A DNA stretch of 64,000 bases from Agelas oroides (taxonomy: Eukaryota; Porifera; Demospongiae; Agelasida; Agelasidae): the NCBI GenBank assembly GCA_949130485.1, contig OX422184.1:13738405-13802404 (forward strand). Direction: 5' to 3'. Of the stretch, positions 25,801-36,935 are shown in pieces. Under the pieces are notes generated by a model. It saw nothing but the letters and a program-made list of their open reading frames with translations. It searched no databases and was not told where the DNA came from. The position numbers were made by a program, and so were the translations under genes. The stretch's first letter is position 1. Each line of letters starts with the position of its first letter.

Positions 25801-28800
25801 GCATCCTATCTACCCAAAAGATTAACCACAAGCACTTGGTTTCCATGGCGGTGACACACCCATGCTAATTGTGAATGTGTGATTGCAGTTTAGGTAATTA
25901 GAGGCACACGAAGCAGTAGTGTGCACTGTACTTGCACAACTTCACCACACTTGTACAGATTCGTCCTAGTTAACTTGGACCAGCCTTAACTGCACTGAGA
26001 AGGCAGCTAATGTGGCTGGCTGTGCATGGTAAGGTCTAGGGAAGTATTGGCCTGGCTATTTCTCTCCTTGGGCTTACAAAACGGCTTACAAAATGCTCCT
26101 CTTGTAGGGGCTCCATTTCTAGCACTGTAGGCACTTCTCAGTCGAGACTGGTGTTCCCTGGTTGGAGAATCCTGACTATTGAAAATTTATTAATGAGTTG
26201 GTTAAGTTATAGCCTCGTACCGCTCATTAACTGGTAACTTACCTGGGTTCAAACTGTTGACTTACGCTGCCGTAGAGTTGGCAGTACCAATCAAATTTCA
26301 GAATGTTTCACATGACAGTTGTAGCATTTCAGTTGCGTCATAAATGTATCACAGTACAGTATAACGAAAATACTGCTAGCACTTGGAACAACCTGTTTGA
26401 GAGTACTGTCAGTCGGGCTTATTGACATCAGTGAGCGAGAGCGAGTCTACTGCAAGTGGTGCGTCTACAGATGACAAGTAAGACAGCAACCATCCAACAT
26501 AAGCCGGTAACGAGTCTTGCTGGCAGCAACAACGCAACGGGCTTGCACATTAGGAGCAGTCATGTGGCTACGTTCAAATATCTCTTCCATTGTCCAATAT
26601 TCATGGCTTGTACAGTTGTCATCTCCGAATACAGTTCTACCCGGGTAAGTTACTAGGCCATTTCTCCTATGTGATGCCTGGGTATGAGGCTAGTGAAGTT
26701 ATGGTTACGAATCCATACAGAATGGCCAAAGTTTACAATGCTAGCTTCTAGAAATCTGAATACAGTACGTTGAATGCACCCCTAAGTTCAGAATAAACAT
26801 CTAGAAGGAGAGTAAATGTTACTCAGTAAAGGACTGAGAAGTCTTTGAAGTGTGCTTGTACTTTTGTTGCAGCCTCTGAAATAGTCTTGAGGTTGGGCAC
26901 ACCTGCACAATTGTGTAAACAACCACATGGAATGAGAAATTAAATACGCAAAGCATTGCTGTGGGCTGAGCTTTTAGCTTGTCCGTTTATCCTGGCACCA
27001 CAAAGGGAAGCCGCCTTGGCAGAGTTGTGGACAACCTTGATTCACCACTGCTATGGATTACATTTCATCCATACCGTGTTCATACCATACTAATTGTTTC
27101 TGTACACAATGTATTGCTACATGTATTTTACTGATATGAAGAAGCATTGCATGTGTGGAAGCATTTTCCAAGCTGGAGAGTCAGTCAAGTCCTCTCCATG
27201 CATGTAAATACTAGGTACTATGCACAAACGTCAGTATATTGTCCAGAACTCATGTATGATTAATTAGTTAATGTCTTGTTTAGACTAGTCACACCTTTTT
27301 TCACCTATATTTCCGCTTCTGCTGCGACTTAGCCCTGCAACTTGAGCCACAGCTTCTTCCACATGTCCTTTACAAGTACATGACCTTCACCACACCCACT
27401 CATTAGTGAGCATTCAATAGTCAGGGCCCTTCTACCAGAGAGCGCTCCTCCGGACTGAAAGCTGCCTAAAAATGTCGGAAACGGAGCCCGTACAAGGTGA
27501 AAGGAGCTTTTTTAGGCCCGTTTGTGCAAGAAAGCAGAACAATGGCCCACCTGGCATTGACCAGGGCTTTTCTACAGCCAGCTACAACAGCACTGTCACC
27601 TTCCGGAGGTGGGTGGGTGTCACCTCCCCTCGTCCCACCCTTTTTGCTAGCACAGAACCTATGTTCAAAACGGATTGTGCCTGTTGATAACATGCGAATT
27701 TCGATGACGACTATGGTTGTCATTAGTAGTTAAAGGGTTAAGCACTAGTATTGGTTACCAGATGGTGATTTTCACTGACGCTATGTACAGTCCCTAAGTA
27801 CATAAAGTCTTTGATGGTTTTCTATCCTTGTTTGAGATGTGGGGTCAACGGATGTTGATGATAATAATCCTTGGGATATTACTGCTTCATAGTATATGGA
27901 AGTAAAATAATATGTAGACCTTATTATTGTGTAGGAGGGCAGAGTAATGATGGTCTAACAGATGACATCTTTGAGCGTGTGTACACTAACTTTGTTGAAG
28001 AGGTAGATGCAGTGGATAATGGAACCAGTGACAAGGATGGAGCAGCAAGGTAATATACTGTAGTCTCGCAAAAGAGCGTCCACTCACGAAAGAGCGCCCA
28101 CCCCCCCACTTTTGGCCCAGTTTTCTGTATAGGGTCATAGTTTACTCAAATGAGTGCCCACCCTGGAGCAAGCTTTGCATGCAGTTTGAGAAGCACAGCC
28201 TCAAGCGCTATGCATATCTGAGGTAAGAAAAACTTTGTGTGATACTTCAGTCTTCACCGAAGGTTACTAGAATCATAGATAGTAGAGTGCAAGGCATCTT
28301 TGCGTAGACGAACAGAGCTAATGCGGTGCACACCATAAGCTACACCATGCTACAGTTCAGAGTGTTGTGTGCCGTCAGGACTCAACCTCGAAACCACTGG
28401 TGGTTCCGTTGTACGTTATTGCTTGTCAAATTATTTGCTTCAAGGGTATCGAGTCGCTGTACACATGACATGGGTGCTGTTTTGCATAGTTAAGCAGAAA
28501 CACTTGAAAGAGTGCCCACCCCCCTCTTTGGCAGACTTGTAAGGTGCTCTGCCCATGGGCGCTCTTTGTGATACTAACGGTAAAAGGAAATTGTATGTCT
28601 TCATCATCAAAGCACCATGGTAACATTGTAACTAGGTGATGATAAGGGCTCTTTGTGTTGGTTACTACGTACACAACATCTCAAATTACATTCCCATAGT
28701 TTTGTTAAGTACTGATCTTTATGTACACAGGTATAAGGTATCTAGCACAATCAGCGAACGTGTGGGTAGACTGAATCCATCTTGGACCGATCCTGATCAA

Positions 28801-31800
28801 GACACTGATGTAAGGTTATTGCCTGCCCAGATTTTGTCACTGATGTTTTATGTTGTTTCTTAAGACTTGGCTGTTCAGTCCTTGGCAGTCACTTGTACAT
28901 TCTTTTCTTATTGTCTTAGGGTAAATTTCACAAGGCTATGGAGCTTGTTGGGGGAGAGTTTACCGAATGTGTGGTGGCCTACAGGGATGTATGGCTGCCG
29001 ACAAGGAACATTGTACAAAAAGCCATTGAGAAACGTCGAGAGGTTTGCACACAGGCTAGCTCATGTCCTAGTATCTTGACTACCATGCACATTGAAATGT
29101 TTGCGAGGATGATATTTCGTGAAAGCTTACCACACGGAACGTTTAATTTGCACAATTCACAATAGTGCAGCAAGCATGCCACATACTAATGCACACAATA
29201 GACATAATTTTGTAGTTTTTAATTTTACGAGTGTAGACTGTTGTGCAAAATACACCAAATAGTTATCCATCGCAGTGATCAACCGTATATTTTCTACCTT
29301 CTCATTGTGCGTAGATATGTCAGCAAAACTAACATTCCCTCTTAACTGTATGGAAGAATTGTTAATCATGTTAGCATGCTGTTTGTGTCTGCACTCAGGT
29401 CGACAGTAGCGGAGAAATTATTCAACTGGAAATGCGTTGTCCATGGGTGGAGCACCTGTTTGCACTAGAGAAGAAGCTTTCCGTCTCTCCTAGCATCAAG
29501 TATGTCCTCTACCAAGAAGAGGAGAATGAAAAGTGGAGAGTTCAGGTAAACATACTACTGTACACTGCAATGTGTGCCAATTCTTAGTTGCTGAAATACA
29601 GTGGAACCTACACCTCCCAATAGCAGCCACCTCACTTACGTGGCCACTTGACGCCGTCCCTGTTGAAGCACCATTAAATACAGTACTTAAGAATACTCCA
29701 AATTGCGAACACCTCGCTATTCCGTAAAGCGGACAGATTTTTTGGCCCCGCTAGTACCTGGACTGTACAAAATTCACTCATTAATGTGGACACTGGCAGG
29801 CCTCTTGCACAAGATTGTCCAGCACCGCTGATTGATTCACCAACTGGACATTACACTAACACTGGTACGCATAGTTCTAGCCTCTGGTTATCCTTTCTCG
29901 CCACCACACACCAAGGGAGAGCTCTGGAACGCGCCTTCATAGCGCTAAATGGCACGAGTACGCATTGCCATGCCTACCGGAAATATACCGGAAGCCTCCA
30001 AAGTAGGGACACCTCTTTACTCAGCACACTTTAGATGGCACCAATGGTGTCCGCATTGTAGAGGTTCCACTGTATAACCTTCATGCATTGGTGCATTGGT
30101 GTGTTTTACTTTGTCCTTTGAAAATACTGGCCTGAAGCATTCCCTGGTTAACTTTAGCCATTGTGGCATGTTTTGTACATAGATGTCATTCATAGTTACT
30201 AGCCACAAATCTCCTGTGTGTTGTCTCACACAATGTGATACTTTTCATGTTGTCCATTACTCAGGCAGTTCCTGTTACACCGTCTTCATTTCGCACCAGG
30301 TACCGTTTGTGGTGTAGTTTATTAGGGATACTGGAAAACCCAGAATAACAGAACACGGGAACAACGGAATAGAAGTTCACAGAATGCGCATGTGTACGGT
30401 GCATAAGCCACGCCCCTTTGCCTTGACCAGTCCTTATATACAGAGGTTAGACTGTGTAGACATTGTTTTGAGCTACAGGTTCTTGGTGGCGAGGATTCAC
30501 TAGTAAACTTGGCTTTATTTCATACCTCAAGCTTTTAGGACGACAGTGTAACGTTATTTTTGTCTAGCTAGATACATAATTGCCTAGCAAAGCCTTCACT
30601 ACTTGCCTCCACTGTAAAGATTAGTACCCTTGCTTTATTAAGGCCCTCGACAATTACCGCTTACCCACGTAAACCATAGTGGACAGATCGGCGGCATCTT
30701 TTCTCACTACATGAAATTTTTCATCTCTGTGAACCCTCTAAAACTAGTCTCGTCCCCAGACACCAAATTTTTCGCGCGCGCCCTGCGGCCTTGTCGAAAA
30801 ATAGGGTCTGGACACATTCACTGGTAAAACTGGTGCGTAATCATGAACCCTCTAAGACAAACAGATATGAAGTTTACAGTAGACTGAAGTTCAGTGAAGG
30901 GGTGTGGCTTGGCATGTACGTAGGGATAGGCCTACTCTGCACATGTGCAGTCTAGTATTTATTCCGTTATTCCGCTTTTCTGTTATTCCGTGTTTTCCCA
31001 TATCTCATTTCATTAATGCTAACATGTTACTATACTACAGTGTGGCCATAACACAATCTGCTGATACTTGCTCACTTTTCTCAATGTTTTGTTGCAACTT
31101 TCCTTGAAATGGCAATGCCAGTTTTTGTTAATCAAGTTACAGTTTCTGTTATTGCCTTTGGCAACTCATGACTGTGACCCTTAAGCATGTTGAGTGGTTG
31201 GACATGAACGCATACACAAACGAAACCAATGGCCATTCCGTAACAGAAGACAATATGGTAGCTTCTGGCTACATGAATACATGCTGGACTAGCCTCGTTC
31301 TTAGGCTATACATGGCAACACTGGATGTATTTAGGGTTTGTCTGTCAGGTATACGTAACATATACTGCACTTTATTATATACCTAGTATACGCGCCAATA
31401 GTATTTCCCATAGAGCAACATGACTAATATTTTTCCCATATTCGATAGTCCGTATTCGATAGCCCGTGGGGCATATGCTGCGTAGCAACCGTGGCATGTG
31501 CTTTAATTGGAATGCACCTAAACAACGAATAAGCTTTCATTACAGATGAAGATGGCATTATTTACTAACTTATGGTACTTTCTTCCACTGGTAGAGGGAT
31601 CGGTACACATGCTGGTGCCATCCAAACCTAGAAACAGGCCAGCAGCCTGAAGCTTATTAAATTGCACACAGCAACGACCTTCGTACTGCGCATGCGCACT
31701 AGATGTCTATCTTCTTGGTGCTGCTAAATCACAGTAGTATTATTATAATAAATCTATTATTTGATGTGTGAGAAGGCAATATGGCTGGATATTGCCTTCT

Positions 31801-33574
31801 CACCCATCAAATAATATATATTTATCTTATTTAGCATTATAGAAAGTTATTGGGCGAGCGTGAGCGAGCCCCACACTAGTGAGTTGAATCGAGATTTTTC
31901 ATCGAATATTATTATTATTATTATCATCATTATTATCTGTCGTACGTCGTTCCGTATATTCTTGACGCTGTAATTTAACGCGATAGCCGCGGGCTGCGTG
32001 CGGACCTTAAGTAAGATTTTCGTACAACTTGGCAGCCAGCTAGCTCCAAGGTGACTTTGAAGGATGGCACTTATGAAAGATAGCCAGGGATTGCAGGCAG
32101 GCGTGCACACTTTTTGAAGAAAGGATAGCCTATAGAAGTTGTGTTTGCAGCGACACCCAGGATATGTAGGTAGCTGGATCGAGCGTGAGTGTCTACTGTA
32201 TGTAAACAGTTGTGTAGGTCTCCTCTAAGCTGTTAAGCACTTTTGTAGAGAGTAGAGTGACAAGCTTTGTTCAGCTTCATGCGTGCTGTGATCTGACACT
32301 TCACTGATTCAGCCTTTGATATAAGTTAAAGCTGTGTATTGCTTGCTCACGCTCGCCCCACAATGTCCTACATTCTCCTAGTTTTAAGTGTTGTTACAGT
32401 CAAGTTAAGGGCAGTTTTGGGTGTATTTCAGTGTGTAGTGAAAGTTATTGTAGGTACACTTGTTGGATGTTGCTTAGCAACCAAATTTTTGAACTTGAAT
32501 CACACAAAGTGGAATGGGTGGAGGTGATAATGGGTGTGGCAGTGAGTTGCTAAGGGTAACATCCAACAAATAAGTTATTCCCCAGACAGAACAACAAATT
32601 CAACAATCGCCCTTCAGGCTTTGGGCTCATGCTGCTCCGTCTGGGGAATGTAACTATTATGCACGTAAGTATTTTGAACTTAGAATGTGTTAGTTGCTGT
32701 AGTTGTAATGTGTTTAGTTCATCCCCTTATGGTAGCTTATACCTTGTTATCTACAGGTTCAGTTGATTTCTCTTGCTTTACAGTGGAACCCCGCTTAACA
32801 GACACACCTCAACAGCAGACACCTACGATATAACGGACAATTCCGAAAGTCCCAACTGTCCTTCCATTCAGTTCAATACTTAAGCAACCCCTGAACAACG
32901 GACACCCTGCTACTCCATATAACAGACAGTTTTCGTGGTCCCAATTGTACGCAAACAATACAACACCAGGACACTTTTCAGCAAGATTGTCCACCATCGT
33001 TGTTGGGGTTAACAACTTGACATTACGTTAGTGCTGTTACTCATAGTACTAGCCTCTGCTTAACCTTCCCTGCCAGCTTACAGCACAGGAAACCTCTGAA
33101 ACCTAGCCATGTTGTGCTCACCAGCTCGATTACGAAGTACCACGCCTACTGGAAATATACCGGAAGCCCCTGAGTTAGGGACACCTTGCTATAAGGGAAA
33201 AAATGTTGGTTCCCAATGGTGTCCACTATAGAGGGGTTCCACTGTATCTCACACACGTCCTATTGCTCTTTGATGAAATTCACTGGGGTTGTAATGTTGA
33301 ATCTGTTATTTATCAGATGGCAGTGCTATACATCCAATTGTAATTTAGCAACTAGCAATTGTATTCATTGTAGGTCATGCTTTCTCGTCATTTTTCTGCT
33401 CTGTGTAGGAAGCCACTACCTGAGCCATGGCGGGGTCTACGAGATGAACAGCTGTCAGAGCTGACGGGTATTGCTGGGTGTGTGTTTGTCCACACCTCTG
33501 GATACATTGGTGGCAATAGAACACATGAAGGAGCTCTGAAGATGGCAATGCATGCTTTAGGGGGTACACAATAG
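16858..33574 (+). CDS. MYG1: MYG1 exonuclease, complete eight-exon gene
   Basis: Exons are 16,858 (or 16,888)-17,117, 23,609-23,727, 27,935-28,049, 28,731-28,809, 28,920-29,042, 29,399-29,545, 30,265-30,299 and 33,409-33,574, all with GT-AG junctions and compatible phases. Joined from 16,888 they total 1,014 nt (337 aa plus stop). The upstream Met adds a basic 10-residue extension that could help mitochondrial targeting. Numbered from 16,888, conserved motifs are HNGKFHCDE at 17-25, DHH at 73-75 and VDAVDNG at 140-146, with [11 protein letters not shown] and [13 protein letters not shown] near the C-terminus. The family is a DHH-like 3'-5' RNA exonuclease acting in nucleus and mitochondria; human MYG1 is about 376 aa. 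Introns are loaded with MITEs and satellites; intron 1 (about 6.5 kb) lies largely inside the right palindrome arm. A second exon 1 lies at 8,241-8,500. Confidence 0.93.
17559..18175. mobile_element. piggyBac-type nonautonomous element, right arm only
   Basis: TTAA at 17,555-17,558 and 18,176-18,179 flanks ends reading CCCTTTAGGGCCCA and TGGGCCCTAAAGAG, an inverted repeat of about 14 bp. The left arm has the intact empty site AAGCTTAAAGGTGC at about 7,793. TTAA targets and CCC-starting termini are typical of the piggyBac superfamily. There is no transposase, so it is a 617-bp MITE. The insertion happened after the arms separated, or is an allelic difference. Confidence 0.93.
18508..19785. repeat. 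40-bp minisatellite with splice-donor module, right arm (~1.3 kb)
   Basis: This is the reverse-complement counterpart of 4,841-7,470, with roughly 28 units. The interleaved module reads TTACATGATGAAATTTCTG followed by GTAAGT on the plus strand, near 18,612, 19,009 and 19,793. It lies in MYG1 intron 1 on the same strand, so these are potential cryptic donors for the MYG1 transcript. Confidence 0.97.
19858..19995 (+). CDS. Putative terminal exon of an unidentified gene nested in MYG1 intron 1
   Basis: After the acceptor ACTGTAG the frame reads [20 protein letters not shown], then a Ser/Pro-rich tail, and stops at 19,993-19,995 (45 codons). An exon-like module ending in TTTCTG/GTAAGT lies 49 bp upstream of the acceptor (intron 19,811-19,857) and would join in frame as MMKFL+RNIVW. 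It lies on the same strand as MYG1, inside its first intron. It may be the 3' end of another gene, a retained fragment, or an alternative last exon. No family was recognised. Confidence 0.3.
   Translation, partial: RNIVWTGHSQKLAILQQLLQALSRTHKPPSPAGSGSKESSNTKWS
20511..21149. mobile_element. MITE with hairpin-bearing TIRs, right-arm copy
   Basis: This is the counterpart of 3,453-4,111. It starts ACCAGGAGCTTATGAGCGGC and ends with its reverse complement, with CTT on both sides as a possible 3-bp target duplication. It carries no transposase. Confidence 0.75.
23186..23561. mobile_element. MITE with TACCGTAGATC termini, 48 bp upstream of MYG1 exon 2
   Basis: The ends are TACCGTAGATCAGGAAAATT and its near reverse complement at 23,541-23,561. 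An inner inverted repeat (AAATTTAACACGC with GCGTGTTAAATTT) forms a second stem. Just inside the left end are direct repeats of AAGAAAATTTCGCTGTT. It is in MYG1 intron 1. Confidence 0.7.
23760..23922. mobile_element. Small inverted-repeat element in MYG1 intron 2
   Basis: GGAAATTTTCGCGAGGTCC at the left pairs with GGACCAGCGAAGATTTCC at the right, with no coding content between. It starts about 30 bp after MYG1 exon 2. Confidence 0.55.
23954..24713. repeat. 60-bp satellite of nested hairpins, ~12.5 copies, MYG1 intron 2
   Basis: The period is exactly 60 bp. Each unit contains two palindromic motifs, TGTGAGTGAGCCTCACA and GTGTGAATGAGCTTCACAC, separated by AGTAACTCAA and TCGTAATGTAAC spacers. 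One forward frame (23,950-24,678) and one reverse frame (23,954-24,586) are both open throughout, a side effect of the period being a multiple of three with no stop in the unit. It lies inside an intron and has no start context, so it is not treated as a gene. Confidence 0.97.
25369..25495. repeat. Short tandem repeat, ~23 bp unit
   Basis: About five imperfect copies of GCCATAAATGCCCCACCCATTT-like text, noncoding, in MYG1 intron 2. Confidence 0.8.
25496..27284. other. MYG1 intron 2, no recognised feature
   Basis: Only short unsupported ORFs are present (for example 26,456-26,656). No exon, RNA gene or clear repeat was seen. Confidence 0.5.
27285..27741 (-). mobile_element. Dispersed repeat with TTAACCCTTTAAC end (family copy A)
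   Basis: Read on the minus strand from TTAACCCTTTAAC at 27,741 it matches 36,381-36,935: a similar start, then a shared body containing ACAATCYGTTTTGA, and a shared tail containing GAAGCTGTGGCTCAAGTT. The TTAACCCT terminus resembles the piggyBac-type element at 17,559. No transposase. Confidence 0.6.
28057..28580. mobile_element. MITE (AGTCTCGC...AAAGAGCGCCC family) abutting MYG1 exon 3 donor
   Basis: The ends resemble TAGTCTCGCAAAAGAGCG and GGGCGCTCTTTGTGATACTA. A shorter relative at 58,807-58,995 shares the termini and the GGGCCAAAAGT/ACTTTTGGCCC interior. The element begins within 10 bp of the MYG1 exon 3 splice donor at 28,050. Confidence 0.75.
29599..30072. mobile_element. pogo/Tigger-like MITE in MYG1 intron 6
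   Basis: It begins TA/CAGTGGAACCTACACC and ends AGAGGTTCCACTG/TA, giving a TA target duplication and CAGTGGAACC termini as in pogo-type Tc1/mariner elements. No transposase ORF. A relative is at 32,781-33,244. Confidence 0.8.
30325..31008. mobile_element. MITE-like element in MYG1 intron 7
   Basis: The left end GGGATACTGGAAAACCCAGA pairs imperfectly with the right end (TTATTCCGTGTTTTCCCATA). Its left portion matches 8,789-9,170 and the mirror copy in the right arm. It has no coding content. Confidence 0.65.
31756..31814. repeat. Near-perfect 59-bp hairpin
   Basis: ATTATTTGATG plus GAGAAGGCAATAT pairs with ATATTGCCTTCTC plus CATCAAATAAT around a 6-bp loop, in MYG1 intron 7. Confidence 0.85.
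31850..32363. mobile_element. MITE with GGGCGAGCGTGAGCRAGC termini (copy 1)
   Basis: The left end TTGGGCGAGCGTGAGCGAGC pairs with GCTTGCTCACGCTCGCCCCA at the right. A second copy at 46,521-47,109 shares both ends. A TTA/ATC-rich microsatellite lies at about 31,907-31,937. Confidence 0.7.
32781..33244. mobile_element. pogo/Tigger-like MITE in MYG1 intron 7
   Basis: TA flanks CAGTGGAACCCCGCTTAACA and GAGGGGTTCCACTG. It is related to 29,599-30,072 and sits 164 bp before the last MYG1 exon. Confidence 0.8.
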
Positions 33575-33670
33575 TAACTTGAGAAACACGTACAACAGTT
33601 TGCAGAGTATGTTATGCAGAGTGTGTTTCTGAGCAATGATAGTATGCAGTCATTGTGAAGCAATACTGAA

Positions 33671-33676
33671 ATTAAA
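33671..33676 (+). terminator. Possible MYG1 polyadenylation signal (ATTAAA)
   Basis: ATTAAA lies 97 bp after the MYG1 stop. It is the only near-canonical signal I noticed close downstream. Confidence 0.35.
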
Positions 33677-35040
33677 CTCACATAGAGTTACTTGCAATGT
33701 GAGAGAACAGTGCAAAGGATAATGGTAATTCAGATTGTGAGGCATGTAAAATAATTATGGTGTATGGAATGGACAAAGCAGCAATACTGCGCAAGCTTCA
33801 AATTTTCATTGATTCATGTCACTACAGGAAAGATACACGGCATGCAGATTGCTATACAGAATTAAATGGTACTCAATTACACACTGATAAGTTAGTTCTT
33901 GTCGTTGAGCAGAAAATTATTTTTGTAAGGTTGAAAGGCTGTTTCAGGGTTCTCATTGATTTGTTCATTGTGGTCTTTGGGAAGGTGAGCATTTTTCCAT
34001 GAAGAAGCAGAGTGTCTCCAGTGCCAGTGTGCCACTAGAGCTTGCTGGATGAGGAGGGCCAGTGCACTATCGCAACAAGGCACAATGTTGTAGTAATTAT
34101 ATAAGGTATACCTATACATGCTTAGTGAGGAGCACCTTGTATGTAAGTAAAAAAGCTGAGAATATTGTAGCTGCATCCAAACACTACATATAATCAAGTG
34201 TGCAATATCATCTACTGAGTAATACAAATAAACGGATGGTTGCAATCCACCCATCATAAGCAGCATGCTTTGCACAATCATACAAAATGGAAGCCGTACA
34301 AGCAAACATCCTTCCTTGTTCATCAAACAGCTACAGGTCATGCAAGCAACTTCTCTCGACAATCTGACACCACGTAACTTACATTCTAATCATGATTCCT
34401 TTTCATCAGTGGACTGTTGTGACTGCATGAGATGCTCGTATATAGTATAGGAAAGCCTCTAATCTTTGACTTAGTGTTATACCACAAGTATAGGCCAATT
34501 TCAGTCTGGAGGTAGATGGAGTTTGGTGCAAATATTAATACCTTTGTAGCTATATAGTTGGGACTGAATGTGTGGTTGCTGTCTATTGGTTCATTGTGTG
34601 CCAAGGCAATTTCATTTAGTTTCTAGTTTTATTAGGGGCCATCCTTCCCCCTAAACGAAAACAAAGATTCTTGGAAATCCCCCCCAAAAATATTTTTGCA
34701 GACATTTTGACTCCAGTGAGGTTGTTATCTGAATGTGCAGAGGTGCATATCCAGCAGCTCCTGTCACCTGCCATGGTCCAGTGGATTGGAGGATAGTTCT
34801 CCCATGCATACTCCACTACAGCTGACTTCTCTAGATGTATCTGTCATCCCTTTCTTGCCAGTGTCCAAGCTGTTTCTTCAATCTTGTCTGTACTCTCTTC
34901 AATGTAAACTAGGTCACAGCAGCAGATCTAGAGAATACAACATACCACACTGAGTTGTGTTGACCTAGGGGTAGCTATATAGAACTTGATTTAAGACCAA
35001 ACTAGTAGCTACTGATGTTATATCCATCGTAGGGGATTAC
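33677..35040. other. Intergenic, no supported gene
   Basis: Overlapping small ORFs (33,757-34,002; 33,892-34,362 minus) show no recognised domain and no exon structure I could join. Confidence 0.45.
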
Positions 35041-35044
35041 CACC

Positions 35045-35870
35045 AATATGGCTCTGTCCCTTCCTACTCAACATGACTGCTGCCATGCATCTACTTCTTT
35101 CTGTGTGGGCAAAGAGAAGCATTGTGAAATACCTTGGCAGGGTGGTCTACTTCCTTCTGGTGGTTCCCCAGCGTATGCTGCCCATCCCTTTGGCCCTACT
35201 CAACATGACTGCTGCCATCTACGTCTTTCTGTGTGGGCAAACAGAAGCACTGTGAATGCATGAACTTAGCAGGGCTCTGGCTAAGTGGTCTACTTCCTTC
35301 TGGTGGTTCCCCAGCATATGCTGCCGATCCCTTTGGCCCTCTCATGTAGACATCTCACCGCATTTCTCTTTACATGGTGGTATACTCAAAGTGGAGATAT
35401 TGATCCTTGAGTGTGGGCTTCACGTAGACAGTGATGTCCATGTTGCAATCTTCTCTTCTCCAGAGAAGAGTGTCAAGAACGGGGAGTATCCACATTAAAC
35501 TTGATAGTCCACCTGACCTCATTGAAATGATGGAATTCTTCACTAGAGCCAATTCTTGAGGATGCAAAAGTGTCATGAACAAACCTCAACAAACCTCTAC
35601 CACAGCCTGGGCCTGGTCTGCATTCCAGCTCCTCAAAAGAACTCCAAGTAGGCCAAGTAGGCCACCATGTCAGAGTCTGGGAAGCTATCACTGCACCTTC
35701 CTTCTTGCTTGTAAATGTTTCCTCTGTAAATAAAGTAGACACATCTCCAGCAGTTCGGCAATGTGTTCCGAAACTCCATACATACAGTTTCAGTGATGAT
35801 GGTGCATGAACATGCATGTAGAAAGTGATGAGTTTCCAGTCAGTTTGATGTCTCCTCACTTTTCACTAAG
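35045..35870 (-). pseudogene. Penelope-like reverse transcriptase remnant
   Basis: Read on the minus strand, one frame carries GLLRFVHDTFASS and IKFNVDTP; the next carries LPVLDTLLWRRE and VYVKPTLKDQYLHF. This order and wording match the RT palm and downstream region of Penelope-like elements, where the catalytic box is normally YVDDT-like. Here it is FVHDT, so one catalytic Asp is replaced. Frames are broken between the two blocks. The 3' part (about 35,060-35,343) carries a tandem duplication of roughly 135-150 bp. It is a dead copy. Confidence 0.7.
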
Positions 35871-36380
35871 GTGCCTGTAGGTGAGGCAGTTGCCCCCTGT
35901 GAGAGGCTTCAGGAGGACTAGCTACAAGCTGATTGAAGGGACATTTCTTACCCCTGACATGGCACTTAGTCTGTCATGCTAGGGGAGATATGAGGGATGT
36001 AGTATTATGGTTGAGAGGGGCAGTGGTTATGATTGTCACTGAAGCATTCAAGTCATAACGTCTATAAAATGTTATCCAATTTCAAGTTGGTAACAAGGAG
36101 CATGTTATGAACTATTATGACGATTCCTTCAACATGCTACTGCATAAGTTGCAACTTATATAATGTTGGGGGCAATAGATTCAAGGGGCAGAGCGATCGC
36201 TGCCTGCAGTACGTACACAGCAACTGTGTAGCTGAGATAGTCAGTACCCCAGCCCCCTTCCAGTTATGCAGCCAGAAGGGTCTGGGGTCCAGACTACAGT
36301 TGCACCTTGCAAGCGAATCAAGGGTTGTAAGACGAGCAAGCGTTGAGTTGGTTGTGTCTTTGATGCTCTTTGCTATTGCT

Positions 36381-36935
36381 TAACCCTGTAACCACAAATG
36401 ACGACTACAGACAGTGTGCCTCTAGAATCTAGTGGGCATGGCTTCGGACTTAGAATGTTGCCATGGTGATACCAATCAGAATGACTCAACTCTGAAATAT
36501 GGAATATCACCATGGAAACATTTTAAGTCCGAAGCCACGCCCCCTGGATTCTAGTGGCACAAGGTCATCATCCAAGTTCGGCCACATGTCCGTTGGCACA
36601 ATCTGTTTTGAGGATAGGTTCTGCAGTAGCGAAAGGGTGGAACAGGAGGAGGGTGGGTGACAGTGCAGGCGGCTGGTGCAACTGGTTGTAAAAAAAAGCC
36701 CTGATCAGCACAGGGTGAGCTATTTTTCTGGTTTCTTGTGCAAATGGGCGTGGCTTCGGACTTGCACATAGTAGGGACTTCATTCTGAATGCTCGCTAGT
36801 GAATGGTGTGGTCAAGGTCACTGATGAACTTGCAAGAAAAATCTGAAAGAAGCTGTGGCTCAAGTTTCCAGGGCTAACTCCTAGCAGAAGTCAAAGTACA
36901 GGTCAAAGAAGGTGTAAGTCTAAGACCTCTAGAAA
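36381..36935 (+). mobile_element. Dispersed repeat with TTAACCCT end (family copy B)
   Basis: It starts TTAACCCTGTAACCAC and shares its body and tail with copy A (27,285-27,741), including GAAGCTGTGGCTCAAGTT. An inner inverted repeat at 36,411-36,558 (CTTCGGACTTAGAATG paired with CATTTTAAGTCCGAAG) is not evident in copy A and may be a nested insertion. Confidence 0.6.
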
